Position numbers and translations under genes: made by a program. Shown piece after piece: positions 48,145 through 57,195 of a DNA stretch of 64,000 bases (position 1 is the first letter of the stretch; each line of letters begins with the position of its first letter). The DNA lies in contig CAXULW010000004.1 in NCBI GenBank assembly GCA_964252015.1, positions 1 to 64,000 of the forward strand, read 5' to 3'. The notes beneath the pieces were generated by a model. That model saw nothing but the letters and a program-made list of their open reading frames with translations, did not search any database and was not told the DNA's origin. This stretch comes from CAXSBR01 sp964252015 (GTDB lineage: Bacteria; Actinomycetota; Actinomycetes; Mycobacteriales; Jatrophihabitantaceae).

Positions 48145-49191
48145 TCAGAAGTCGACCGGCGCCGGCAGGATGTCGATCACTTCGCCGTCCAGCTGAGCTC
48201 CGATACCGAGCTTCTCCTTGATCTTCTTCTCGATCTCGTCGGCCATGTCGGGGTTGTCCTTGAGGAAACTGCGGACGTTCTCCTTGCCCTGGCCGAGCTG
48301 GTCGCCGTCGTAGGTGTACCAGGCGCCGGACTTCTTGATCAGGCCCTGATCGACACCGACGTCGATGAGCGAACCTTCGCGGCTGATGCCCTGGCCGTAG
48401 ACGATGTCGAACTCGGCCTGCTTGAACGGGGGCGCGACCTTGTTCTTCACGACCTTGACCCGGGTGCGGTTGCCGACCGCCTCGGTGCCGTCCTTGAGTG
48501 TCTCGATGCGCCGCACGTCCAAGCGCACGGAGGCATAGAACTTCAAGGCCTTGCCACCGGTCGTCGTCTCGGGCGAGCCGAACATGACGCCGATCTTTTC
48601 CCGCAACTGGTTGATGAAGATGGCGGTGGTGCCCGAGTTGCTCAGCGCACCGGTGATCTTGCGAAGCGCCTGGCTCATCAGCCGGGCCTGCAGACCGACG
48701 TGGCTGTCACCCATCTCGCCCTCGATCTCGGCCCGGGGCACGAGTGCGGCGACCGAGTCGATGACGATGATCGCCAGGGCACCGGAGCGGATCAGCATGT
48801 CCGCGATCTCCAGGGCCTGCTCACCGGTGTCCGGCTGGCTGACCAACAACGCGTCGGTGTCGACCCCCAACGCCCGGGCGTACTCCGGGTCGAGCGCATG
48901 CTCGGCATCGATGAACGCGGCCACCCCGCCGGCGGCCTGGGCACTGGCCACGGCGTGCAACGCCACCGTCGTCTTACCCGAACTCTCCGGGCCGTAGATC
49001 TCGATGACCCGGCCGCGCGGCAACCCGCCAATACCCAGCGCGAGATCCAGCGCGATGGAACCGGTGGGGATGACCTCGATCGGCACGGCGGCGTGGTCAC
49101 CCAGACGCATCAACGAGCCCTTGCCGAACTGCTTCTCGATCTGGGCCATTGCGACGTCGAGCGCCTTGTCCCGGTCAAATCCTGCTGCCAT
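48145..49191 (-). CDS. recA: Recombinase RecA
   Basis: A 348-residue RecA without intein. Walker A GPESSGKTT is at 67-75, Walker B LAIIVIDSVAAL-type (SGALAIIVIDSVAALVPRAE) follows, then the MAW motif AEIEGEMGDSHVGLQARLMS, loop L2 NQLREKIGVMFGSPETTTGG and an acidic C-terminal tail. It forms filaments on ssDNA, promotes strand exchange and triggers LexA cleavage. ATG 49191, where the family starts. An SOS box is 162 bp upstream. recX follows directly. Confidence 0.98.
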   Translation of the reverse strand: MAAGFDRDKALDVAMAQIEKQFGKGSLMRLGDHAAVPIEVIPTGSIALDLALGIGGLPRGRVIEIYGPESSGKTTVALHAVASAQAAGGVAAFIDAEHALDPEYARALGVDTDALLVSQPDTGEQALEIADMLIRSGALAIIVIDSVAALVPRAEIEGEMGDSHVGLQARLMSQALRKITGALSNSGTTAIFINQLREKIGVMFGSPETTTGGKALKFYASVRLDVRRIETLKDGTEAVGNRTRVKVVKNKVAPPFKQAEFDIVYGQGISREGSLIDVGVDQGLIKKSGAWYTYDGDQLGQGKENVRSFLKDNPDMADEIEKKIKEKLGIGAQLDGEVIDILPAPVDF

Positions 49192-49352
49192 GTCTAGTCC
49201 TCTTCCAACTCGATGGTTACGGCTGCTGGAACGGTGCGGTCATCCGGTTGCCGCCGCAGCAGTGCGATCACGTGCGACGTTAGAACTGCCTACTGACAAA
49301 ATCGTGCACCGCGCATGAACTGTGGACGCAACAGCGGCCATCCACAGCTTAG

Positions 49353-49368
49353 GCGAACACCTGTTCGA
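49353..49368 (-). promoter_or_regulatory. SOS box upstream of recA
   Basis: On the minus strand TCGAACAGGTGTTCGC matches TCGAAC-N4-GTTCGA with one mismatch at the last base. It is 162 bp before the recA ATG and 55 bp past the DUF3046 stop. A 7-bp dyad CTGTGGA...TCCACAG at 49319-49345 lies between it and recA. Confidence 0.85.
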
Positions 49369-49422
49369 CGGCGCCAGCATGTGCTAGCGACACGCCGAGA
49401 AAGCGCAAATTCGGTTCAGCCC

Positions 49423-49605
49423 TCAACGATCGATGCGGAACTCGGCGCAGACCGCCCGCCAGACGTCCTTGGCCGGCACACCGGATTCCAACGCGTCCTC
49501 GACCGAACCGTTGAGGGCGGACACCCGGTAATCCCGGGCCAGACTGCGGGCATAGGTGGCCCCGAACTGGGTCTCCATCCGCTGCCAGAACTCGCTCAAC
49601 CGCAC
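49423..49605 (-). CDS. DUF3046 small protein upstream of recA
   Basis: A 60-residue protein of the DUF3046 family, which nearly always sits beside recA in actinobacteria (cf. Rv2738c). It reads VRLSEFWQRMETQFGATYAR then SLARDYRVSALNGSVEDALE and GVPAKDVWRAVCAEF. Function unknown. The start is GTG 49605 by family length; the open frame to 49668 contains other GTG/TTG codons, and none has a good ribosome binding site. It is on the recA strand, but the SOS box between them suggests separate promoters. Confidence 0.9.
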   Translation of the reverse strand: MRLSEFWQRMETQFGATYARSLARDYRVSALNGSVEDALESGVPAKDVWRAVCAEFRIDR

Positions 49606-49658
49606 GCAAAGCAATGTAGTCACCCGGACTGACAGACCCCCGTGCCACGATCGCAGAC

Positions 49659-50429
49659 GTGACGACACCGACCTCGGTCCCGATCGTGGCTACCGACCCG
49701 CGCGCCCCGACGCCGCCGGATGAACCCGACCGCTGGTTCGAGATGCCGCAGCTGCAAGGACGGCTCGTCCGACTGGAACCGCTGGCGATGACGCACGCGG
49801 CGGGATACCTGGCCGCAGCCGGGGGTGGTGACGACGCCGAGGACGTCTTCCGCTGGCTCTCCGCACCCAAGGGCAGCCGGGCCCGTCAGCCACTCGACCT
49901 GAGCGACGCGCAGGCCCACATCCGGTCCGGGCTGGCCGGGCGGGCGCGCGGCGAGCGCTTCCCGTACGCCCAGTTCGACGTGGCCGGTGACCGCTTCATC
50001 GGCACCACCTCGCTGTACGACGTCGTCCCGGCCGTGCGCACGTTGGCCATCGGGCACACCTGGCTGGGCAAACCCTGGTGGCGTACCGGTCACAACACCG
50101 AGTCCAAGCTGCTCCTGCTCACCTACGCCTTCGACGAGCTCGGCGCGGCCCGGGTGGTGTGGCACACCGACATCCACAACGAGCGGTCGCAGGCGGCGAT
50201 CGCACGTCTTGGCGCGACCAGGGAGGGCGTCCTGCGTAAGCACCGCGTCCGCTTCGACGGCACCTGGCGCGACACCGTCCAGTACTCGATGACCGACGAC
50301 GACTGGCCCGAGGTGCGCGATCGCCTGACCGCGCGGCTCACCGCCGGCGCGCCCGTCGCCGCCCGTGGGCCGCTCGCCGGCGGTGCACCCGTCGCCGCCG
50401 GCCCGCCCGTCCAGTCCGCGCGGCCGTGA
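49659..50429 (+). CDS. GNAT-family N-acetyltransferase (RimJ/RimL type)
   Basis: A 256-residue GNAT. The domain covers about 28-215: LQGRLVRLEPLAMTHAAGYL at the start, FPYAQFDVAGDRFIGTTSLY (beta 2-4), AIGHTWLGKPWWRTGHNTES for the acetyl-CoA pyrophosphate loop (G-x-x-x-N/T variant), and IHNERSQAAIARLGATREGV, the hallmark of RimJ/L enzymes. The last 40 residues are a repetitive Gly/Ala/Pro tail (GAPVAARGPLAGGAPVAAGP). It acetylates an N-terminal amine or a small molecule; the target is unknown. GTG 49659. The next gene overlaps its stop by 4 bp. Confidence 0.87.
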   Translation: MTTPTSVPIVATDPRAPTPPDEPDRWFEMPQLQGRLVRLEPLAMTHAAGYLAAAGGGDDAEDVFRWLSAPKGSRARQPLDLSDAQAHIRSGLAGRARGERFPYAQFDVAGDRFIGTTSLYDVVPAVRTLAIGHTWLGKPWWRTGHNTESKLLLLTYAFDELGAARVVWHTDIHNERSQAAIARLGATREGVLRKHRVRFDGTWRDTVQYSMTDDDWPEVRDRLTARLTAGAPVAARGPLAGGAPVAAGPPVQSARP

Positions 50430-51334
50430 CGTCGAACCGCAGCGACACCGTGCCCGTGCTCCAACGGATCGTCTCGTTACTCCCGTCGGCGACGGAGATC
50501 GTGTACGCCCTCGGCCTGGACGGTCAGCTGGACGGCGTCACCGATGAATGCGACTTCCCAGCCGCGGCGAAGGAGAAGCGGGTCGTGGTGCGCTCGCGTC
50601 AACCCGGTGGCCTGAGCGCGGGCGAAATCGACGCTTGGGTGGTGCGCGCGCAGGCCGCGGCGGGCGGGTTGTACGTCCTCGACGACCCGGCGCTGGCGCA
50701 GATTGCCCCGGACCTCGTCCTGACCCAGGATCTGTGCCGCGTCTGCGCCGTGCCGACGTCGGACGTGGACGCCGCGCTGGCCCGCGTCGGATGCCCGGCG
50801 CGACTGGTCACGTTGGAGCCGCAGACGTTGTCCGACGTGCTCGATTCTATTGTCACCGTGGCCGCGGCCGCGGATGTAGCCGAGCGTGGCCTCGCCCTGC
50901 GTGCGTCGTTGCGTCACCGGCTGGACGTGGTGGCGCAGGCGCTCGTCGGCCGTACACCTGTGCCCACGCTGGTCCTGGAATGGCTGGACCCGCCGTTCAC
51001 CCCCGGGCACTGGGTGCCGGACGTGGTCGTGGCTGCGGGTGGTCTCGCCCTGCTGGGCTCTCCGGGGTCGCGGTCCGCGGCGACGGATTGGGACACGATC
51101 CGCGCCACGCACCCGCAGGTGGTCGTGCTCGCCCCGTGCGGCACAGACGCGGGCGACATCTGGGCCCAGGCGCACCTGGTGCCGGCCGACCTGCTGCCGC
51201 CGCGTTCGTTCGCGGCCGATCTGGCCCGACCCGGCCCTCGGTTGGTCGACGCGGTCGAGGCGCTGGCCGCGGTGCTGCATCCGGACGCCGGGCTGGCGTT
51301 GCGTCCCGACGTGCTTCTGCCCCGGCCGGGCTGA
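50426..51334 (+). CDS. BtuF-like cobalamin/iron-chelate binding protein without signal peptide
   Basis: A 302-residue protein with the helical-backbone periplasmic binding fold: RIVSLLPSATEIVYALGLDG, GVTDECDFPAAAKEKRVVVR, LAQIAPDLVLTQDLCRVCAV and THPQVVVLAPCG. This is the cytosolic 'cobalamin-binding protein' type common in actinobacteria and related to BtuF. No signal peptide, lipobox or ABC permease gene accompanies it, so it probably works inside the cell, perhaps in B12 handling for NrdJ (inference). ATG/GTG 50426 overlaps the GNAT stop by 4 bp. The Cys pair in QDLCRVC is conserved in this subgroup. Confidence 0.82.
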   Translation: MTSNRSDTVPVLQRIVSLLPSATEIVYALGLDGQLDGVTDECDFPAAAKEKRVVVRSRQPGGLSAGEIDAWVVRAQAAAGGLYVLDDPALAQIAPDLVLTQDLCRVCAVPTSDVDAALARVGCPARLVTLEPQTLSDVLDSIVTVAAAADVAERGLALRASLRHRLDVVAQALVGRTPVPTLVLEWLDPPFTPGHWVPDVVVAAGGLALLGSPGSRSAATDWDTIRATHPQVVVLAPCGTDAGDIWAQAHLVPADLLPPRSFAADLARPGPRLVDAVEALAAVLHPDAGLALRPDVLLPRPG

Positions 51335-51396
51335 TTTCGCAAACTGCGTGGGCGCCGACCGCCGAAATTGTCGTACCCCCCAGGCAGACTGAATCC

Positions 51397-54300
51397 GTGT
51401 CCAAGACTCCCGAGTTCTTCGCGCCGGCGACCCGCGCCTGGCTCGACGGCGCGTTCTCCGCACCGACGCCGGCCCAGGTCGGTGCCTGGGCCGCGATCGG
51501 GCGCGGTGAACACACCCTGGTCGTTGCGCCAACCGGGTCGGGCAAGACGCTTGCCGCGTTTCTGTCGGCACTCGACCGGCTGGCCCGTGAGCCCAAGCCC
51601 GAGGATCCGCGCCAGCGGTGCCGGGTCCTTTATGTCAGTCCGCTCAAGGCCCTGGCCGTGGACGTGGAGCGAAACCTGCGTTCTCCACTTGCCGGCATCC
51701 GGCAGGCGTCCGTCCGCCTGGGCCTGCCTGCACCCGACATCACCGTGGCTACCCGATCGGGTGACACCCCGCCGGAAGAACGACGACTGTTCGCCCGCAC
51801 CCCGGCTGACATCCTGATCACGACCCCGGAGTCGTTGTTCCTGCTACTCACCTCGCGGGCTCGCGAGGCGCTGACCGGTATTGACACGGTCATCATCGAC
51901 GAGGTGCACGCGGTGTGTGCGAGCAAACGCGGCGCCCATCTGGCCCTCTCGCTCGAGCGCTTGGACGCGCTGCTGGAGCGGCCGGCCCAGCGGATCGGGT
52001 TGTCAGCCACGGTGCGACCGGTTGACGAGGTGTCGACGTTCCTGGCTGGCGGCCGTCCGGTCACGATCGTGCAGCCCCCGACGACGAAGACGATCGAGGT
52101 CAAGGTCGTCGTCCCGATCGAAGACATGTCCGCCCTCGGCGAGCCGACGGGTGATCTGACCGGCAAGGCCGCCGGGGCCGAGCGCCGTACCTCGATCTGG
52201 CCCCACGTCGAGGAGCGCGTGCTTGATTTGATCGAGTCGCACCGCTCGACGATCGTGTTCGCCAACTCGCGCCGCCTGGCCGAGCGACTGACCGCACGCC
52301 TGAACGAACTCGCGGCCGAACGGGCCGGGTTCGGCCCGCCGGACCAGCCACCACCGGCCGCGATGATGGCCCAGGCCGGCTCGGGTCATCCGGCCAACCC
52401 CGACGGACCGGCGCCCGTGGTCGCCCGGGCCCACCACGGTTCGGTCTCGCGAGAACAGCGCTCAATAGTCGAGGAGGAGCTGAAGGCCGGCACCCTGCCC
52501 GCCGTCGTGGCCACGTCGTCGCTCGAGCTGGGGATCGACATGGGGGCGGTCGATCTTGTCGTGCAGGTCGAATCGCCACCGTCGGTGGCCTCCGGTCTGC
52601 AGCGCATCGGCCGGGCCGGTCACCAGGTCGGCGCGGTGTCGCGGGGCGTGATATTCCCCAAGTACCGCGGCGATCTGGTCGAGACGGCCGTGGTGGCCGA
52701 GCGGATGCGCTCGGGCGAGATCGAGTCGATGCGCTACCCCCGCAACCCTCTCGACGTGCTGGCCCAGCAGATCGTGGCCATGGTCGCGATGGATTCGATG
52801 ACCGTCACCGAGGTGGACGAACTGGTGCGCCGGGCGGCGCCGTTCACCGGCCTGCCGGCGTCCGCGCTGACCGCGGTGCTGGACATGCTGGCCGGACGCT
52901 ATCCCTCGGACGACTTCGCCGAACTAAGGCCGCGCTTGGTGTGGGACCGGGTCACTGACGACCTGACCGCCCGTCCGAGCGCCCAGCGGCTGGCCGTCAC
53001 GTCAGGCGGCACCATCCCCGACCGCGGCATGTTCGGGGTCTTCCTGGCCACGGGTGAAGGCCCGGGCCGGCGGGTCGGCGAGCTCGACGAGGAAATGGTC
53101 TACGAGTCCCGCGTCGGCGACGTGTTCCTGCTCGGGTCGTCGTCATGGCTGATCGAGGACATCACCCATGACCGCGTGCTGGTGACCCCGGCGCCGGGCC
53201 AGGTGGGCAAGATGCCGTTCTGGAAGGGTGATTCTCCCGGTCGCCCGGCTGAGCTGGGCCGCGCGCTGGGTGCGTTCGTGCGCGAACTGGTCGCCGCCTC
53301 GCCGGCCGACGCCGAGGCCCGGTCCACCGCGGCCGGCCTCGACGCCTGGGGTACGGCCAACCTGTTGGCCTACCTGGGCGAGCAGAAGGCGGCGACCGGT
53401 CACGTGCCGGATGACCGCACGGTGCTGGTGGAACGATTCCGTGACGAGCTCGGGGACTGGCGGCTGGTCGTTCACTCCCCCTTCGGCGCCCCGGTCAACG
53501 CGCCGTGGTCGCTGATCCTGGCCGCGCGCATCCGGGAGCGGACCGGGCTCGAGGTGCAGGCCATGCATGCCGACGACGGGATCGTGCTGCGCCTGCCCGA
53601 GACCGACGGCGAGCCACCGTCGGCCGACCTTGCCGTCTTTGAAGCCGACGACGTCGAGCGCATGGTCACCGCCGAGGTCGGCGGGTCGGCCCTGTTCGCG
53701 TCGCGGTTCCGCGAGTGCGCGGCACGGTCGCTCCTGCTACCCAAGCGCGACCCACGGCGGCGCGCGCCACTGTGGCAACAACGGCAGCGCGCGAACCAGC
53801 TGCTGCAGGTGGCCGGTGAGTACGGCCAGTTCCCGGTCGTCCTCGAGGCGATGCGCGAATGCCTGCAGGACGTGTTCGACGTGCCCGGCCTGCGCACGAT
53901 CATGAGCGACATCTCGGCCCGCCGGGTGCGGATCGTCGAGGTGCAGACCGAGCAACCGTCGCCGTTCGCCCGGTCGTTGTTGTTCGGTTACGTCGGCATG
54001 TTCCTGTATGACGGGGACGCCCCGCTGGCCGAACGCCGGGCGCAGGCCCTGTCGCTCGACTCGGCGTTGCTGTCGGATCTGCTCGGCTCGGCCGACCTAC
54101 GTGACCTGCTCGACGCCGAGGCGCTGGCCGAGGTGGAGCAGGAACTCCAGCGTCTTACCGAGAACCGGTTCGCCCGCGGTGTCGACTCGGTGCACGACCT
54201 CCTGCGGGGCCTGGGTGATCTGAGCACGGCCGAGGCGTTGGCCCGTGGCGCGACGGCGGACGACCTCGTCGAGCTGGAGACGACGCGCCGGGCGATCCGG

Positions 54301-56241
54301 ATCCGGGTGGCCGGCACGGAACGGTGGCTGGCCATCGAAGACGCGGGCCGGGTCCGGGACGCCCTCGGCGCCGCGCTGCCGGTGGGGGTGCCGGAGGCGT
54401 TCACCGAACCGGTCCGCGATCCGCTGGGCGACCTGATCGCCCGCTTCGCCCGCACCCACGGCCCGTTCCACGCCGCCACGGTGGCCGAACGGCTCGCCCT
54501 CGGCGTTGCCGTGGTGACCTCGACGCTCGACCGCCTGCGGGCCACGGGACGGCTCGTACAGGGCGAGTTCCGCCCGGGCGCCGCCGGTACGGAATGGTGC
54601 GACGCCGAGGTACTGCGGGGGATCCGCCGTCGATCACTGGCCGCACTGCGCAAGGAGATCGAGCCGGTGCCGCCGCAGACGCTGGGCCGGTTCCTGCCGG
54701 CATGGCAGGGCATCGGAGGAGCGGGCGGCGCGACCCGGGCCCGCGGCTCGGACGCCCTGCTGCGCAGCATCGAACAGCTGGCCGGGGTGCCGTTGCCGGC
54801 CAGTGCGCTGGAGACTCTCGTCCTCCCCGCCCGGATCGCCGGGTACACCCCGGCCATGCTCGACGAGCTCACCGCAGCCGGCGAGGTTGTCTGGGCCGGC
54901 GCCGGCAGCCTGGCCGGGAAGGACGGGTGGGTGGCCCTGGCCCCGGCGGAGGCGGCCGAGCTCTTGCTGCCCCCACCGACGGAAGGCGACGACGGCGAAG
55001 TCCATCGGGCCGTGCTGGACCTGCTCGACGGCCAGCAGGCCCTTTTCTTCCGAACTATCTCCGCTCACGCCGCCGCGACGGTGCCCGGTGCGACCGACGC
55101 CGACGTGAGCCGCGCGCTGTGGGACCTGGTCTGGTCCGGACGCCTGACCAACGACACCTTCGCCCCGGTTCGGGGACTGCTGGGCGGGGCCCACTCCGGC
55201 ACCCACTCCCGCCCCGCCCGCCCACCGCGAGCCCGGTTCGGTCGGTACCGGGGACTGGCCCCGGCGGCCGTCCGGGACGCTGAGGCCGCGGCCCGCGAAG
55301 CCGCCGGCGGCACCCCCGGTCGCACCCGGTCCGGACCCAACCAGGCCGGGCTGATGACCGGGCGGTGGTCACGCCTGCCCGACCGGGTGAGCGACCCGAC
55401 GCTGCTCGGCTACGCCGCGGCCGAGGCCCTGCTGGACCGGCACGGCGTCGTCACCCGCGGTGCGGTGGCCGCGGAGCGCCTGCCCGGCGGATTCGCCGCC
55501 GTCTATCCGGTGCTGAAAGCGGCGGAGGAATCTGGTCGGGCTCGACGGGGCTACTTCGTCGACGGCCTCGGCGCCGCGCAGTTCGCCATGCCCGGTGCGG
55601 TCGACGCGCTGCGGGCCCGGGCCGAGGACGCGCAGGCGAGCCGTTCCAGCCCGACCCCGACCCCGGCCCTGGTCCTGGCCGCCACCGACCCGGCCAACCC
55701 GTACGGAGCGGCGTTGCCGTGGCCGGTCCGGGGAACGGTTGCGGACGGCTCGGACGATCCGGACCCCACCGCCGACGCTCTACCGGCACCCCGGCTGGCA
55801 CCGATAGCGGCACCCACGCTGACTGGACCCGCGCCGGCCGGACCCACGCAAACTGGACCCACTCTGGGTGCGCCCGCGCTGGCTGGACCCGACTTGGCTG
55901 GATCCACGGTCCCCGGCGCCGTGCTGGTGCCGGCCGCCCTGATCCGTGCCAAACGGGGGCACCAGCCCGCTCGCAAAGCCGGCGCTCTGGTGGTGCTGGT
56001 CGGCGGTGCCTGCGTGCTCTACGTCGAACGCGGCGGACGCACCCTGCTGTCGTTCACCGACGACCCGGATGTGCTCACCCCGGCCGCGGACGCGCTGGCG
56101 CTCGCCGTGCGCGAGGGCATGCTCGGCAAACTGGCTGTGGAGAAGGCCGACGGTGCGCCGGTCGTCTCCTCCAGCCTGGGCGATGCGCTGTCCGCGGCCG
56201 GTTTCCGCCCGACCCCGCGCGGCCTGCGGCTGCGGGGCTGA
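51397..56241 (+). CDS. lhr: Lhr-type large ATP-dependent DNA/RNA helicase
   Basis: A 1614-residue superfamily 2 helicase. Walker A APTGSGKT is at 44-51, SPLKALAVDVERNL at 81-94, DEVH at 168-171, LSATVRP and FANSRRLAERL follow, and helicase-C has SSLELGIDMGAVDLVVQVES and QRIGRAGHQ. After this come the Lhr winged-helix and core domains, then the long C-terminal half typical of full-length actinobacterial Lhr (RESHAFLR-free, with WLAIEDAGRVRDAL, TLGRFLPAWQGI). Lhr is a 3'-5' translocase of DNA repair. At about residues 1470-1510 a Thr/Gly/Pro repeat (TGPAPAGPTQTGPTLGAPAL) forms a linker. GTG 51397 (MSKTPEFF) is the family start; the open frame to 50548 overlaps the previous gene. nei2 follows after 3 bp. 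Confidence 0.95.
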   Translation: MSKTPEFFAPATRAWLDGAFSAPTPAQVGAWAAIGRGEHTLVVAPTGSGKTLAAFLSALDRLAREPKPEDPRQRCRVLYVSPLKALAVDVERNLRSPLAGIRQASVRLGLPAPDITVATRSGDTPPEERRLFARTPADILITTPESLFLLLTSRAREALTGIDTVIIDEVHAVCASKRGAHLALSLERLDALLERPAQRIGLSATVRPVDEVSTFLAGGRPVTIVQPPTTKTIEVKVVVPIEDMSALGEPTGDLTGKAAGAERRTSIWPHVEERVLDLIESHRSTIVFANSRRLAERLTARLNELAAERAGFGPPDQPPPAAMMAQAGSGHPANPDGPAPVVARAHHGSVSREQRSIVEEELKAGTLPAVVATSSLELGIDMGAVDLVVQVESPPSVASGLQRIGRAGHQVGAVSRGVIFPKYRGDLVETAVVAERMRSGEIESMRYPRNPLDVLAQQIVAMVAMDSMTVTEVDELVRRAAPFTGLPASALTAVLDMLAGRYPSDDFAELRPRLVWDRVTDDLTARPSAQRLAVTSGGTIPDRGMFGVFLATGEGPGRRVGELDEEMVYESRVGDVFLLGSSSWLIEDITHDRVLVTPAPGQVGKMPFWKGDSPGRPAELGRALGAFVRELVAASPADAEARSTAAGLDAWGTANLLAYLGEQKAATGHVPDDRTVLVERFRDELGDWRLVVHSPFGAPVNAPWSLILAARIRERTGLEVQAMHADDGIVLRLPETDGEPPSADLAVFEADDVERMVTAEVGGSALFASRFRECAARSLLLPKRDPRRRAPLWQQRQRANQLLQVAGEYGQFPVVLEAMRECLQDVFDVPGLRTIMSDISARRVRIVEVQTEQPSPFARSLLFGYVGMFLYDGDAPLAERRAQALSLDSALLSDLLGSADLRDLLDAEALAEVEQELQRLTENRFARGVDSVHDLLRGLGDLSTAEALARGATADDLVELETTRRAIRIRVAGTERWLAIEDAGRVRDALGAALPVGVPEAFTEPVRDPLGDLIARFARTHGPFHAATVAERLALGVAVVTSTLDRLRATGRLVQGEFRPGAAGTEWCDAEVLRGIRRRSLAALRKEIEPVPPQTLGRFLPAWQGIGGAGGATRARGSDALLRSIEQLAGVPLPASALETLVLPARIAGYTPAMLDELTAAGEVVWAGAGSLAGKDGWVALAPAEAAELLLPPPTEGDDGEVHRAVLDLLDGQQALFFRTISAHAAATVPGATDADVSRALWDLVWSGRLTNDTFAPVRGLLGGAHSGTHSRPARPPRARFGRYRGLAPAAVRDAEAAAREAAGGTPGRTRSGPNQAGLMTGRWSRLPDRVSDPTLLGYAAAEALLDRHGVVTRGAVAAERLPGGFAAVYPVLKAAEESGRARRGYFVDGLGAAQFAMPGAVDALRARAEDAQASRSSPTPTPALVLAATDPANPYGAALPWPVRGTVADGSDDPDPTADALPAPRLAPIAAPTLTGPAPAGPTQTGPTLGAPALAGPDLAGSTVPGAVLVPAALIRAKRGHQPARKAGALVVLVGGACVLYVERGGRTLLSFTDDPDVLTPAADALALAVREGMLGKLAVEKADGAPVVSSSLGDALSAAGFRPTPRGLRLRG

Positions 56242-56244
56242 GGC

Positions 56245-57084
56245 GTGCCCGAAGGCGACACCGTGTGGTTGACCGCCCACCGCCTCGACGCCGCCCTGTC
56301 CGGGCGGGTCGTCACCACGTTCGACCTGCGCATTCCCGAGCTGGCCCTGAGCGATCTCACCGGCGCCACGGTCACGGCGGTGCTCGCTCGGGGCAAGCAC
56401 ATCCTGATTCGTTTCGACGACGGCCACACCCTGCACAGCCATCTGCGCATGGACGGTTCCTGGCGTATCGACCGGGCCCGGACGACGTCGCGGGGCGGCC
56501 GGCCGCCGCGCGGTCGAGGGAGCCGGACGCCGGCGAGTGACCGCGAACCCTTCGACGTCCGCGCCATCATCGGCAACGCCGAATGGGTCGCCAAGGGTGC
56601 CCGAGTACATGACCTGGAACTGGCCCGCACCGACGACGAGGCGCGCTGGGTCGGCCACCTCGGCCCGGACGTCCTCGGCCCCGATTGGGACGTCGCGCAA
56701 GCCGCGGCCAACCTCGCCGCCGACGACCGGCCGTTGGTCGAGGCCCTGCTCGACCAACGAAACCTGGCCGGGGTCGGCAACATGTACGCGGCCGAGCTGA
56801 TGTTCCTGGCCGGCGTGCACCCGCTGACGCCGGCCAAGGACGTGACCAAGCTCGACACGGTCGCCCGCACCGCGTTCAAGGCCCTGCGCGCCAACCGCGA
56901 CCACCCCGAGCAGTCGACCACCGGCCGGACCGCTCGCGGCGAGCAGCACTGGGTCTACCTGCGTACCGGGCAGCCCTGCCGCCGTTGCCGCACCGCCATC
57001 GTCGCCGGCGAATTCGGCCAGCCGCCCCGGCAACGCAACACCTTCTGGTGCCCGCATTGCCAGCCCGCGCCCGGCGGCGCCTAA
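56245..57084 (+). CDS. nei2: Fpg/Nei family DNA glycosylase (Nei2)
   Basis: A 279-residue Nei-type glycosylase/AP lyase. The catalytic N-terminal P2-E3 (MPEGDTVW) is intact. LARGKHILIRFDDGHTLHSH and DGSWRI form the beta-sandwich, DQRNLAGVGNMYAAELMFLA is the helix-two-turn-helix, and the zinc finger has C245, C248, C269 and C272 (CRRC and CPHC). It removes oxidised pyrimidines. GTG 56245 is required to expose Pro2. Directly after lhr, a partnership seen in other actinobacteria, it makes a repair unit with the helicase. A Gly/Arg-rich insertion at about 78-95 (TSRGGRPPRGRGSRTP) is unusual. Confidence 0.95.
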   Translation: MPEGDTVWLTAHRLDAALSGRVVTTFDLRIPELALSDLTGATVTAVLARGKHILIRFDDGHTLHSHLRMDGSWRIDRARTTSRGGRPPRGRGSRTPASDREPFDVRAIIGNAEWVAKGARVHDLELARTDDEARWVGHLGPDVLGPDWDVAQAAANLAADDRPLVEALLDQRNLAGVGNMYAAELMFLAGVHPLTPAKDVTKLDTVARTAFKALRANRDHPEQSTTGRTARGEQHWVYLRTGQPCRRCRTAIVAGEFGQPPRQRNTFWCPHCQPAPGGA

Positions 57085-57195
57085 CCACCAGGTGGGACCG
57101 CCCGCTGCTGGATACCTCCACACCCGGGATAGGCCCGACGCCGGTGCCGCTACCGTCGGTGCGTTCCGACGACCGAGCCGAGCAAAGGACTGCGC

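Noticed and set aside
31323..49191. Inteins in nrdJ or recA
   Set aside because: Both proteins have normal length and uninterrupted motifs, unlike several mycobacterial homologues.
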